Assembly: GCF_007556815.1 (NCBI RefSeq)
Contig: NZ_CP041743.1
Location: 2,329,001 to 2,393,000, forward strand
Source of the DNA: Paraburkholderia megapolitana
GTDB taxonomy: Bacteria > Pseudomonadota > Gammaproteobacteria > Burkholderiales > Burkholderiaceae
Direction: 5' to 3'
DNA length: 64,000 bases
Translations under genes and position numbers: made by a program
The notes under the pieces: model-generated
What the model saw: the letters and a program-made list of their open reading frames with translations, nothing else
Told to the model about the DNA's origin: nothing
Databases searched by the model: none
Part shown: one piece after another, positions 10,420-19,378 of the stretch
Layout of the letters: each line of letters begins with the position of its first letter
How positions within the stretch are numbered: position 1 is the stretch's first letter

Positions 10420-10836
10420 ATGAACGCAGTCTTGAGACTCGATCAGGCAACCATCGTCCTGGTAGAAGACGACCCGCATAGCCGGGCGTCGTTGACCATG
10501 TTGCTCGAATCGGAAGGTGCACGCGTCGTGGCGGTAGCGGACGCGGAAGAGGGTGTCGAAGCGGCTGTACGCGAATTGCCCGATGCGGTGATCTGCGACC
10601 TCGACCTGCCCACCATGGACGGCTTCTATCTGATCCAGCGGCTACGCGATCACGAGATTCGCGGCGATCATGCGCCGTCGGTTGCCGTGGCGCTGACTGG
10701 CCACACCGACGACAGCTACCGGTTGCGCAGCATCGGCGAAGGCTTCCAGCATTTCATGATGAAGCCGGCACAGCCAGACGAACTCGTCACGCTGCTGCAC
10801 GATGCGATCGATGCGCGTGCGGCGGGCATGCACTGA
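10420..10836 (+). CDS. Single-domain response regulator (receiver only)
   Basis: A 138-residue CheY-like receiver. The acidic pair is in VLVEDD, the phospho-acceptor Asp in ICDLDLPTMDG (about residue 60), the switch Thr in ALTGH, and the conserved Lys in MMKPAQP. There is no output domain, so it must act by protein-protein contact or in a phosphorelay. No kinase is adjacent; the hybrid kinase at 16350 is the nearest. Neither partner nor process can be named from sequence. Confidence 0.85.
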   Translation: MNAVLRLDQATIVLVEDDPHSRASLTMLLESEGARVVAVADAEEGVEAAVRELPDAVICDLDLPTMDGFYLIQRLRDHEIRGDHAPSVAVALTGHTDDSYRLRSIGEGFQHFMMKPAQPDELVTLLHDAIDARAAGMH

Positions 10837-10866
10837 GCCGGGCACAATCGGCGCTTATCTGCTCGC

Positions 10867-11427
10867 TTACCTGCCGGTAGCGCTCGCAACCTTCTCGGAA
10901 TGCTGTGCTGCTTCGCACGCGGCGCACAGGCCCTTCAATTCGATTTCATCGCCAGCGAGCCGGTAACCGGCGTCTTCGATCTGCGCGACGAGTGCCTGAC
11001 GCAGCTTCGGTTGATGCAGCTCGGTGACGTCGCCGCATTGCTGGCACACGACGAGGATGCCGTGCTGACATTGCGTCAGATCGTGGCAGACAGTGAATGC
11101 GTTGATCGATTCGATCCGGTGGACGAGCCCCGCGGAAAGCAGGAAATCGAGCGCCCGATATACCGTAGGCGGCGCCGAGCCCGGATGGATCTGGCGCATG
11201 TCGTCGAGTAACGAATACGCCTTGGTCGCGCGGCCCGATTCCAGCAACAACTCCAGTACCTTGCGACGAATCGGCGTCAGTTTTTCACCGCGTTCGCGGC
11301 AATATTCGTCCGCGAGCGCGAGCGCGCTTTCCTGCGAACCGGCATGCGTGTGGGCGCTATCGTCGTGATGGTCGTGCGGTGCGGCAGCCGGTTTTCTGGC
11401 TGCCGGAGCGGGCTTGGCGTTCTTCAT
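10867..11427 (-). CDS. zur: Fur-family zinc uptake regulator (Zur-like)
   Basis: A 186-residue Fur-family repressor. The winged HTH (KLTPIRRKVLELLLESG, PPTVYRALDFLLSAGLVHR) is followed by the dimerisation domain, with two CxxC pairs (CQQC, CAAC) for the structural zinc and regulatory His/Cys ligands (CHDLTQCQHG). The N-terminus carries a His/Asp-rich tract (HDHHDD and HTH), common in Zur and zinc-handling proteins and likely an extra metal-binding tail. The ATG at 11427 starts just before this tract; a longer frame runs upstream through the GST gene but is a shadow. The lysine-rich start and context favour Zur over Fur, with moderate certainty. Confidence 0.82.
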   Translation of the reverse strand: MKNAKPAPAARKPAAAPHDHHDDSAHTHAGSQESALALADEYCRERGEKLTPIRRKVLELLLESGRATKAYSLLDDMRQIHPGSAPPTVYRALDFLLSAGLVHRIESINAFTVCHDLTQCQHGILVVCQQCGDVTELHQPKLRQALVAQIEDAGYRLAGDEIELKGLCAACEAAQHSEKVASATGR

Positions 11428-11462
11428 CGCGTGATTATAAGCGGCATCGCGAGCGGCTGCCG

Positions 11463-12089
11463 TCACTCGAACTGAACCGCAAAGCCGCGCTGTACGCCCG
11501 GCCGCGCAAACAGCGTCTCGTACCAGCGCTGCACGTGCGGATAATCGGCGAGATCGACCAGGTGGCGTTCGTGGCGCCACGCCCAGCCGAGAATCGCGAA
11601 GTCCGCCACCGACAAATCCCCCGCAACGAATTCCACCTGTGCGAGACGCCGGTCGAGCACGCCATAGAGCCGTCGCGTTTCTTCCGAATAACGCTGCAAG
11701 CCATAGCGCCGGTCGGTTTCCGATTCGAGCGCGGCGAAATGATGAACCTGTCCCGGGATCGGACCGAAGCCGCCCATCTGCCACATCAGCCATTCGAGCA
11801 CCGGCACGCGTTCGCGCAGCGGTTTCGGCAGGAACTGGCCGGTTTTTTCGCCAAGATAGAGCAGCACCGCACCCGATTCGAACACGCTGATCGGTTGTCC
11901 GTCGGGACCGTCCGTATCGACGATTGCGGGGATCTTGTTGTTCGGGCTGATGCGCAGGAACTCCGGCTCGAACTGGTCGCCGCGGCCGATGTTCACCGAC
12001 TTGATCGTGTAAGGCAGCCCCATTTCTTCGAGCGCAACCGTGACCTTGCGGCCATTCGGCGTGCCCCATGCATGTAGCGTGATTGTCAT
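11463..12089 (-). CDS. Glutathione S-transferase, nu class (YfcG/YghU-like)
   Basis: A 208-residue cytosolic GST. The thioredoxin-like N-terminal domain has the TPNGRKV motif near residues 10-16, typical of nu-class GSTs that act as disulfide reductases, the cis-Pro loop NNKIPAI, and ESGAVLLYL for the glutathione gamma-glutamyl contact. The C-terminal helical domain begins near residue 90. It lies between zur and a second GST, all on the minus strand and closely spaced, so they may share a transcript. The substrate is unknown. Confidence 0.88.
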   Translation of the reverse strand: MTITLHAWGTPNGRKVTVALEEMGLPYTIKSVNIGRGDQFEPEFLRISPNNKIPAIVDTDGPDGQPISVFESGAVLLYLGEKTGQFLPKPLRERVPVLEWLMWQMGGFGPIPGQVHHFAALESETDRRYGLQRYSEETRRLYGVLDRRLAQVEFVAGDLSVADFAILGWAWRHERHLVDLADYPHVQRWYETLFARPGVQRGFAVQFE

Positions 12090-12108
12090 ATGGTTGCGCC
12101 GGCGTGGG

Positions 12109-12735
12109 TCAGGTCAAGGGAAGGTCGACGTACTTCTTGAAGCCGGTGCGCGTGCCGAGACGCGAGTACCAGCGCTCGAGATTCGGCAGCAGCGGGCGCT
12201 CGACACCGTCGAGTCCGAACCAGCGCTTCGCATACGAGCCCAGCACGATGTCCGCGAGCGTGCAGTGCTCGCCTTCGATAAAGAAGCGCCCTTGCAGATG
12301 CGTATCGAGCAGCTTCCACAGCGCGCCGACGCTCAGCAGATCGGCGGCGAGCTTTGTCGTGTCGCGCTCGGCAGCGGGTGTGCGCACGAGCGCCCAGAAC
12401 ACCGGGCGTTCAGCCGGTTGCAGTGTGGACAGCGACCAGTCGAGCCAGCGGTCGACGCTCGCGCGTGCCCGCGGTTCGACAGGGTACAGAAAGCTCGACG
12501 GCGCGTACTGCATGACCAGGTAACGCAGGATCGAGTTGGATTCCCACAGCACGAAGTCGCCGTCGACAAGCGTCGGCACGCGGCCTGTGGGATTCATCGA
12601 GAGGTAATCGGGTTCGTTGTTGCGGCCGTATTGCAGGCCGGCGTCGATGCGTTCGTACGGCAGTGCGAGTTCGTCGCAGCACCACAGAAGTTTCTGGACA
12701 TTCACCGAGTTGGCGCGTCCCCAGAGTGTGATCAT
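12109..12735 (-). CDS. Glutathione S-transferase family protein
   Basis: A 208-residue GST starting at the ATG 12735 (MITLWGRANS), which has GGAGA 8 bases upstream. A 13-codon upstream extension lacks support. The N-terminal domain has the SVNVQK active-site loop, NPTGRVPTLVDGD (cis-Pro) and ESNSILRYL (glutathione contact). The helical C-terminal domain contains TLADIVLG. It is of a different GST class from its downstream neighbour at 11463, 19 bp away, so this is not a recent tandem copy. Possible roles are detoxification or dehalogenation; none can be chosen. Confidence 0.86.
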   Translation of the reverse strand: MITLWGRANSVNVQKLLWCCDELALPYERIDAGLQYGRNNEPDYLSMNPTGRVPTLVDGDFVLWESNSILRYLVMQYAPSSFLYPVEPRARASVDRWLDWSLSTLQPAERPVFWALVRTPAAERDTTKLAADLLSVGALWKLLDTHLQGRFFIEGEHCTLADIVLGSYAKRWFGLDGVERPLLPNLERWYSRLGTRTGFKKYVDLPLT

Positions 12736-12969
12736 CCGGTCAATCTCCGTTTCAGTATTTGGCAAGCCGCGCACCTGGCGCGGCGTTCAGTCGCTAACGA
12801 TACACGATGACGGCGCGTCGCATTGGGCGATGAAAAAACTGCCGCTGCGCGACGGGCTCACACGCACTGCAAGTGTGCCGTCGGCGCGGCCGCCCGCATA
12901 ACCTGCGCGGTCGCGTCGCGTAGCACACGTTGCGTACAATGTGCGCACCCGAACGTGATGAGGCACAGC

Positions 12970-14625
12970 ATGGCCCGTATTGTTCCCGACGACTGGATGC
13001 ATCTCGCCGCCACCGGCGCCGCCGCACGCGAGCGCGAAACCCTCGCGTTGTTTGCGGATGCATTACCCGCCGATTACACCGTCTATCACGGCGTGCACTG
13101 GACTCGGCTCAACGAAGGCTTCTCGGTGTTCGGCGAAGCGGACTTCGTGATCGTGAGTCCGGCGGGGCGCACGATGATCGTCGAGCAGCGCACCGGCTTT
13201 CTGCGCGAAACGCCGAAGGGGCTCGTGAAGGTGCATCTGAAAACCGAGCGCAATGTCGCGATCGGACTGGCGCGGACGATCGAAGGGCTGCATCGACGTT
13301 TTACCGCGGCGTTCGGCGCGGGCACTTATTTCATCGAAGAGCTGCTGTATTGCCCCGATCATGTGGTCAAAGAGGCGGCGATCGCCGGTGTGAACCCGGC
13401 GCGCATCGTCGATGCGACACGCAAGGACCGGCTCGTGTCTGTCATTCTCGATGCGCTGCCCGCCGATGAACCGCGTTTGCCATGCGCCGCGAAACTCCAT
13501 CATTTTCTCGCCGACGAACTCGCGTTGACCCCCGACGCAAGCGCACTGGTCGGCCAGGCCGGTACGCTCGTCACGCGCCTTGCCGGTGGGCTTGCCACGT
13601 GGGCGCGCCGCCTCGAATTCACGCCGTTCCGCTTGCGCGTGATCGGCACGGCCGGCTCGGGCAAGACACAGCTCGCGGTGCAGGTGATGAAGGATGCCGT
13701 CGCGCGCGGCCAGCGGCCGTTGTATGTGTGCTTCAACCGGCCGCTCGCCGATCACATCGCGCGGGTGGCTCCCGCGGAAGCAAAGGTCGCGAACTATCAC
13801 CAGCTATGCGACTGGATCGCGCGCGACGCGGGCCGCACGCCCGATTTCCAGGCCGCGGACATCTTCCGGCAACTCGAAGCAACGTTCGTGCAGACACCGA
13901 TCGATGCGCGCTGGCAATACGACGTGCTGATCGTCGACGAGGGTCAGGATTTCCAGCAACCGTGGGTGAGCGCGCTCGAACGGCTGCTCGCGTCGGGCGC
14001 CGCATGGTGGTGGCTCGAAGATCCGCTGCAGAATCTCTACATGCGACCGCCCGTCGAGCTGCCGGGCTGGACCGTACTGAAGGAGACGACGAACTACCGC
14101 AGCCCGCGCGACATCCTCGACTACGTGCGCGACATCGTCGGTGCGTCGGTGCCGTTCGCCGCGACACTGGCGTCGGGCAGTCCGTTCGACGGCTCGGACG
14201 TGTCGATATCGACCTACGACGACGCGAACGCTACCGAAGGCTGCTTCGAAGCGACCAAGCGCGCGATTACCCAGGCGCTGGCACTCGGGTTTCGTCGCCA
14301 GGACATCGCCGTGCTGTCGTTTCGCGGACGTGAAGGTTCGGTGTTGACGGAGCTCGACCAGCTTGGGCCGCACCGGCTGCGCAGCTTTACCGGCAAGTAC
14401 GATCTGTTCGGCAGCCCGGAGTATCGCGAGGGCGAGGTGCTGCTCGAATCGATCTACCGCTTCAAGGGGCAGTCCGCGCCGTGCGTGATTCTCACCGAGG
14501 TCGACTTCGATGCGTTCGACGAGCGCATTGCGCGCAAGCTGTTTGTCGGGGCGACGCGCGCGACGATGAAGCTGATCGTGGTCGCATCGAAACGCGCTGC
14601 GGCGCATCTGCGCGCTGACGAATGA
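12970..14625 (+). CDS. NERD nuclease-related and UvrD/Rep-like ATPase (SF1) protein
   Basis: A protein of about 551 residues. The N-terminal part (residues about 20-150) resembles a nuclease-related NERD domain with D58 (EADFVIV) and E72-x-R74 (IVEQRTG), where a D..ExK nuclease would have lysine. A superfamily 1 ATPase core follows: Walker A GTAGSGKT near 226-233, Walker B DEGQDF, a TTNYRSP segment, and a C-terminal FVGATRA. This suggests a DNA- or RNA-processing ATPase whose nuclease part may be inactive. The ATG at 12970 has AGG upstream; a frame running back to 12823 lacks a ribosome site. The gene stands alone, convergent with the PRTase-HAD gene. Confidence 0.72.
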   Translation: MARIVPDDWMHLAATGAAARERETLALFADALPADYTVYHGVHWTRLNEGFSVFGEADFVIVSPAGRTMIVEQRTGFLRETPKGLVKVHLKTERNVAIGLARTIEGLHRRFTAAFGAGTYFIEELLYCPDHVVKEAAIAGVNPARIVDATRKDRLVSVILDALPADEPRLPCAAKLHHFLADELALTPDASALVGQAGTLVTRLAGGLATWARRLEFTPFRLRVIGTAGSGKTQLAVQVMKDAVARGQRPLYVCFNRPLADHIARVAPAEAKVANYHQLCDWIARDAGRTPDFQAADIFRQLEATFVQTPIDARWQYDVLIVDEGQDFQQPWVSALERLLASGAAWWWLEDPLQNLYMRPPVELPGWTVLKETTNYRSPRDILDYVRDIVGASVPFAATLASGSPFDGSDVSISTYDDANATEGCFEATKRAITQALALGFRRQDIAVLSFRGREGSVLTELDQLGPHRLRSFTGKYDLFGSPEYREGEVLLESIYRFKGQSAPCVILTEVDFDAFDERIARKLFVGATRATMKLIVVASKRAAAHLRADE

Positions 14626-14681
14626 CGCTGTGCGGTCGTACGGGTTCTAGCCGCTTTTAAATCCGCCTTTCAACTTGCCGG

Positions 14682-15641
14682 TCAGCCCCACGACGATGCA
14701 CTGGCGAGCGTGCCGGTGCGCGTCGTCGCGTCCCACCAGACCACGCGCAACAGCGGCGCCTCGCGCGCGATCAGCAGCGCCTGCGCCGGATCGCTTTCGA
14801 TGAAATGCGTCACCCCATGGCGCAGCGCCGCTGCGGCTTTGTGTGCGGCAGTGCCGGCCGGCGTTCCATCGTGCGCGTCGGGCGTTCGCATCACCAGTTC
14901 GAGATGACCGAAGCCGTGACGCTCGAGCCACGCAACCGTGCGCTCGCGATCGAAGAGCGGCCTTCCTGTTACGATCGCGCGGATCCGCGTCAGATCGATA
15001 CCCGGCAGCGCCTCATAAGGCGACAGCGCGTCGCGTTCGTTCAGCGCGGCGGCGAGGTCGGCTTCGTAATGGGCGGGCGGTACGTCGGGCAGCAGGATGC
15101 CGTCCAGATCGATCGCGTAGGTCGCGTGCTGTTGATTGTCGCTTGCCGGATCGGCGGGATCGATGTCCGCCTGGTCGTCGGCGCCTGGCCAGTCGTCGCG
15201 ATGACGTTCCGACGACACAAGGCGTTCCCACGGAAACAACGAGAAGTAACCGGTCGCGTCGAGCCCGTAATCGGGGCGGATGCGGCTCTCTTCATCGAAC
15301 GTGCCGGTCAGCGTCTTCACCACGAGGCCGTGCTGTTCGAGAAACGCAATGCAGTCGATCAGCGTGAAGCCGCGCCCCGCGATGTCTTCGCATAGCAGCA
15401 CCTTCGAGCCGTGCGGCGGTACCGGCAGCGTCGAGTCCCACGTTACGTGGCGCGAGCGCCGGTCACAGCGCAGAAACGCGACCGGGATTCCGCCGACATG
15501 CGACGCCATCAGGGCGAGCGGTGCGCCGCCACGCAGGATGCCGATGGCTGCCGTGAATTTTTCCGCTGCCAGTTCGGGCTGCAGCGATTCGATCCAGTGA
15601 TCGAGCTGTTCGTACGTCAGAGGAAGGACGGGTCGGTTCAT
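14682..15641 (-). CDS. Phosphoribosyltransferase-HAD fusion protein
   Basis: A 319-residue two-part protein. The first half is a type I phosphoribosyltransferase: a PRPP loop of the form LLCEDIAGRGFT (about residues 102-113) and an early GILRGGAPLA segment. The second half has a HAD-like signature, with DLDGILLPD as motif I (DxD near 195-197) and AIVTGRP as motif II near 240. It could release and dephosphorylate a nucleotide or sugar phosphate, or bind such ligands, but the substrate is unknown. It is monocistronic, convergent with the gene at 12970 and divergent from the gene at 15880. Confidence 0.72.
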   Translation of the reverse strand: MNRPVLPLTYEQLDHWIESLQPELAAEKFTAAIGILRGGAPLALMASHVGGIPVAFLRCDRRSRHVTWDSTLPVPPHGSKVLLCEDIAGRGFTLIDCIAFLEQHGLVVKTLTGTFDEESRIRPDYGLDATGYFSLFPWERLVSSERHRDDWPGADDQADIDPADPASDNQQHATYAIDLDGILLPDVPPAHYEADLAAALNERDALSPYEALPGIDLTRIRAIVTGRPLFDRERTVAWLERHGFGHLELVMRTPDAHDGTPAGTAAHKAAAALRHGVTHFIESDPAQALLIAREAPLLRVVWWDATTRTGTLASASSWG

Positions 15642-15879
15642 GAGTCACAGGGCGTGAGGCTGAAGCGCGCCGCCGACGGCGGGGCCGCGTTTTTGAGACG
15701 TATTCGGAATGACGATATTATGCATGCGGTTCGGCGGATCTGCGCCGGACCGACGGAATCGGGCCGCGAACGCACGCGCGGGGGCCGTATCAGGCCGGAC
15801 GGCCGCTCGACCACGCTCGTGCGCAACGATGCGACGCCGGCGTATACAGCCATATCGATGTGACAAAGGGGTGGTTTTG

Positions 15880-16380
15880 ATGCACAACAGGAAAGGCTGG
15901 TGGCAGGCACTCTGGATCGTCTTCGCGTTCGCAGCCTGGACGTCCGCGCAGGCTGCGCCGCTCTCGCTGGACGTGAGCGGCAAGATCCGCAACACCAACG
16001 ACCCCACGCACAAGGTGTTCCATTTCACCGAAGCCGCGCTGCTGGCGTTGCCTGTGCATGCGATTTCGACCACCACCACGTGGACGCCGAAGTCGACCTT
16101 CACGGGCCCGCTGCTCAGCGACATCCTGAAGACTGTCGGCGCAACCGGGACCGAGATCGAGTTTCATTCGTACGATGACTATTCGTACACGATTCCGGTG
16201 TCCGACGCCGCGCACTACGGCGTGATCGTCGCGTATGCGATGAACGGTACGCGCCTGAAGGTCAGCGATTACGGCCCGCTGTTTCTGGTTTATCCGCGCG
16301 ACGCGTTCCCCGGCGAACTGATGAACGTTTCCGCAGACTCGAAGTTCATATGGCAGATCAAGTCGTTCATCATCAAGTAA
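15880..16380 (+). CDS. Exported protein with molybdopterin oxidoreductase-like (SUOX) fold
   Basis: A 166-residue protein with a clear signal peptide (about residues 1-26, WALWIVFAFAAW core, cleaved after SAQA). The mature part resembles the cofactor-binding domain of the sulfite-oxidase family (FTGPLLSDILKTVGA, FHSYDDYSYTIPV). It lacks the cysteine that ligates molybdenum in true enzymes, so it may be a periplasmic ligand-binding protein. AAAGGGGTGG precedes the ATG at 15880. It overlaps the hybrid kinase gene by 31 bp, so it is probably the sensor partner of that kinase. Confidence 0.7.
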   Translation: MHNRKGWWQALWIVFAFAAWTSAQAAPLSLDVSGKIRNTNDPTHKVFHFTEAALLALPVHAISTTTTWTPKSTFTGPLLSDILKTVGATGTEIEFHSYDDYSYTIPVSDAAHYGVIVAYAMNGTRLKVSDYGPLFLVYPRDAFPGELMNVSADSKFIWQIKSFIIK

Positions 16381-18206
16381 TCCGGCGCCCGCTGCGACGT
16401 CCGCTCTACATCATCGTCTGGCTCGCGGCGCTTGCAGCGCCGATCGCGGCGGTCGGCTATCTGCTGTACGCGAACCTGCTCAACCCGCGTGTCACCCAGC
16501 AGCTCACCACCACCTACGACAGCTTCTACTGGGACGCGGCGCAGTTGCAGATCGCCTATGGGCGACTCGAGAACCAGTTGCTGCTCTACAAGGCGGGGGT
16601 CGACAGCGACTACTCGAAGATCCAGTTGCGTTTGCAGGTCGTGCAGTCGAAGGTCGGTGTGGTGACCGTCTCGACACGCATGCTGGGCAACCAGAAAGCG
16701 CTCGCACAGCGACAGCAGGGCGAACTCGACAGCCTCGATGCCGTGCTGAACTCCATCAGCCCCGATGTCGATGCACTACAGCATGATCCGGTTCGCGCGG
16801 CGCAGATCATCGCAGTGCTGCGCGCGCACTGGATGGAGGTAAACGACCTCGCGCTGAGCCGGCGCTTCGCCGACATCGCGGATCGAGAGGCGCTCAATCG
16901 CGACTTCATCGAGAAACGGCGCTTGCTGTTCGCGGCGGGCCTCGTGTTGATGTTGCTGTCGACGGCCTCGACAGCGCTGCTGGTGTTGAACGGCCGGCGG
17001 CGTACGAACCTGATCCGTCAGCAGCACGCGGCGCTCGAAGCCGAGCACCAGGCAAGTCGTGCGGCACGCGAAGCGAGTCTCGCGAAAGACACCTTCCTCG
17101 GCATGATCAGCCACGAACTGCGCACGCCGCTGCATGCGATCGTCTCGTCGGTGGAACTGCTCGGCTTTAACTTTCATTCGGATAGCGACAGCAAGATCAT
17201 CCGGCGGCTCGAGACGGCGGCGCGCCATCTCGAAGCGCAGATGAAAGACCTGACCGATTACGCGCGACTCGGCGCCGGCAAGCTCGAATTGCGGCACGAA
17301 CAGTTCGATCCGCGCGAACTGCTGGCGTCGATCATCGATGAACACCATGTGGCGGCGCTTGCCAGGCGACTGAAGCTCGACGGCGATGCACACGGCGTGG
17401 CTGCGCGCGTCGATTCGGATCCGCACCGCATCCGGCAGATCGTCAACAACCTCGTCACGAATGCGATCCGCTACACGGAGAAGGGCACGGTGAACGTGCG
17501 TTTCGCACTCGATGCGGCACACGTGCCCGCCGTACTGTCAATCGTGGTACGCGACACCGGTCCGGGTGTACCGCACGCGCAGATTCCGTTGATCTTCAAG
17601 GAGTTCACGCAGCTCGATTCATCGCGCTCGCGCCGCTTCGAAGGGGCGGGCATGGGGCTCGCGATCGTGCAGGGGCTGGTCGATCTGTTCGGCGGTCAGC
17701 TGGAGATCGAAAGCCGGCTTGGCGAAGGCACGACGTTCACGATTTCGATCCCGGTCGGGCTGGTGGAACTGGCCGCGCCGCCGCCGGCCGCAACACCCGC
17801 GCCGGACGACGGCGCACGACCGCGCGTGCTGATCGTCGACGACAACGAACTGGTGCGCGAGTCGCTGCGCGAAATGGTCGAACACATGGGCTGCGATGCG
17901 GCCGCACTGGGCGGTGCCGACGATGCGATCGGCTGGCTCGACACGCATCACTGCGACGTCGTGCTGCTCGATCTGCACATGCCGGGGCGCGACGGCTACG
18001 CGTTCATCGAAGAGTTCACCGCGCGCAGCGGACCGGCCGCGGGCGCGCCGGTGATCGTGGTCAGCGCTTATGCGCCCGAGCAACCGTCGGACGAAACCAC
18101 TGCGTTTTTCGATTGCCTGGCGAAGCCGGTGCACTACGAAGTGTTGCGCGAAGCGGTACAGCGTGCGCTGACCACGCGCATGCGGCCCGACGTCATGCGC
18201 GGTTGA
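16350..18206 (+). CDS. Hybrid sensor histidine kinase with C-terminal receiver
   Basis: A 618-residue membrane kinase. One transmembrane helix lies at about 19-41 and another at about 191-213, enclosing a periplasmic sensor of about 150 residues. HisKA follows with phospho-acceptor H255 (SHELRTPLHAI), then HATPase_c with N-box NNLVTNAI near 366-373, G1 DTGPG and G2 GAGMGLAI, then a receiver from about 491 with D541 (LLDLHMPGRDG) and the Lys in LAKPVHY. The phosphate probably moves from H255 to D541 and on to another protein. It is translationally coupled to the exported protein upstream and overlaps the opposing BetR-receiver gene by 14 bp. Confidence 0.9.
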   Translation: MADQVVHHQVIRRPLRRPLYIIVWLAALAAPIAAVGYLLYANLLNPRVTQQLTTTYDSFYWDAAQLQIAYGRLENQLLLYKAGVDSDYSKIQLRLQVVQSKVGVVTVSTRMLGNQKALAQRQQGELDSLDAVLNSISPDVDALQHDPVRAAQIIAVLRAHWMEVNDLALSRRFADIADREALNRDFIEKRRLLFAAGLVLMLLSTASTALLVLNGRRRTNLIRQQHAALEAEHQASRAAREASLAKDTFLGMISHELRTPLHAIVSSVELLGFNFHSDSDSKIIRRLETAARHLEAQMKDLTDYARLGAGKLELRHEQFDPRELLASIIDEHHVAALARRLKLDGDAHGVAARVDSDPHRIRQIVNNLVTNAIRYTEKGTVNVRFALDAAHVPAVLSIVVRDTGPGVPHAQIPLIFKEFTQLDSSRSRRFEGAGMGLAIVQGLVDLFGGQLEIESRLGEGTTFTISIPVGLVELAAPPPAATPAPDDGARPRVLIVDDNELVRESLREMVEHMGCDAAALGGADDAIGWLDTHHCDVVLLDLHMPGRDGYAFIEEFTARSGPAAGAPVIVVSAYAPEQPSDETTAFFDCLAKPVHYEVLREAVQRALTTRMRPDVMRG

Positions 18207-19047
18207 GCCGCTTCGACAGATCGGCGACCAGAATCGCCATGCGTGCGGGCTTCTCGTAGCACGCGACGTCGTAGGTGCGGATCACCGCGCTGATCTCCGA
18301 TTCGCTTGCCTTGCCCGTGAGCAGTTCGCCGGTCAGCACGAGGATTGGCGCATCGGGGTTTTCGGAGGCGCGCACGGCGCGGATCGCGGCGGCGGAAGTC
18401 TGGCTGCCGAACAGCCAGTCGATCACGATGCCGTCGAACACCTGGGTCTGCAACGCTTCGGTAAACGCGGTGAGACCGTAGAGGGCGAGCGCGGCGAAAC
18501 CACTACGTTCGAGATAATCGCGCAGGTTGTCGGCGGATGAGTGATCGTCGTCGACGACGGCGATCAGCGGCTTGTCGGTTTCCGCGCGGCGCGGATAGAT
18601 CTCGATCTTGTGGACTTCGTAGGCGTTCTGATAGAGCGCGCCGTCGTGCCGGACCACGCGCCACTGGCCGAGCTTCGAATAGGCAACGAATTCTGGCCGG
18701 CTGCCCGGCTCAAGCGCCGCACCGACCCATGCGGTACACGACATGTCGATTGCGCCGACCGAGAACACCGCTTCTTGCGCGATGGCGCCGACCATGCCGG
18801 GGTCGAGCGATTGCGCGCCGAACAGTTGCGCGGCAGGCTCGCCGTACACTTCGGCCACTTTCTTGATCTGCGAGAGCGTCCACGGGCTGTTGCCGCGCAG
18901 TTTGCGGTGCCCCTGGGAGAAGCTCAGATCGAGAATCCGGCACAGCTCGGTAGTCTGCTGACGCTTACCGATGCCGTGCCGGCTCATCAGCTCGCGGACG
19001 CGTTCGGCGACCGCGAGGGAGTCGGGTGAAGTTGCTTCGTTGGCCAT
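18193..19047 (-). CDS. BetR-domain/receiver regulator
   Basis: A 284-residue protein. The N-terminal region (about 12-78) fits the BetR type of helix-turn-helix (RQQTTELCRILDLSFSQGHRKLRG). A linker with a predicted small sensor-like segment leads to a C-terminal receiver from about 160 (AVVDDDHSSADNL) with the phospho-acceptor D210 (IVIDWLFG), a switch Thr in LVLTGE, and the Lys in YEKPARM. The order DNA-binding then receiver is the reverse of the usual. It overlaps the hybrid kinase gene tail to tail by 14 bp and is its likely partner. The start at 19047 has weak ribosome-site support. Confidence 0.75.
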   Translation of the reverse strand: MANEATSPDSLAVAERVRELMSRHGIGKRQQTTELCRILDLSFSQGHRKLRGNSPWTLSQIKKVAEVYGEPAAQLFGAQSLDPGMVGAIAQEAVFSVGAIDMSCTAWVGAALEPGSRPEFVAYSKLGQWRVVRHDGALYQNAYEVHKIEIYPRRAETDKPLIAVVDDDHSSADNLRDYLERSGFAALALYGLTAFTEALQTQVFDGIVIDWLFGSQTSAAAIRAVRASENPDAPILVLTGELLTGKASESEISAVIRTYDVACYEKPARMAILVADLSKRLNRA

Positions 19048-19378
19048 GCTGCGAAAAATGCCCGCCGATGTAAATTGGATAGCCGATGAGCCGTTCGAGA
19101 CGGCGCGATGCAATACCTGGGACGCCTGTCGGACGTCCTGGGGACAGCAAATGTACCGCAAAAAAATGCCCCGTTGCTGCTTTTATGTGAAGCGCGGCGC
19201 CGCAAGCCGACCTCGGCCAGGCGTTGTGCACGGGCGTGCGGTCCGGCGCAGGCGGGTGCCGCGGGATTGCAGCCGGCGGACGAGCCTGCGAAGATGCTGC
19301 GGCACGGGCGCAGCGGGTGTTTCTACCGCGCTGCCCGGGTTTCGACTCAACGCGCATCTCGCCCACTACACCCATCCG
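19048..19378. other. 331-bp intergenic region without recognised features
   Basis: The region holds the promoters of the BetR-receiver gene (minus) and the FAD oxidoreductase gene (plus). I see no convincing -35/-10 pair, operator or RNA structure. A frame is open through much of it, continuous with the oxidoreductase gene, but its composition (arginine- and cysteine-rich, no domain) argues against coding. Confidence 0.5.
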
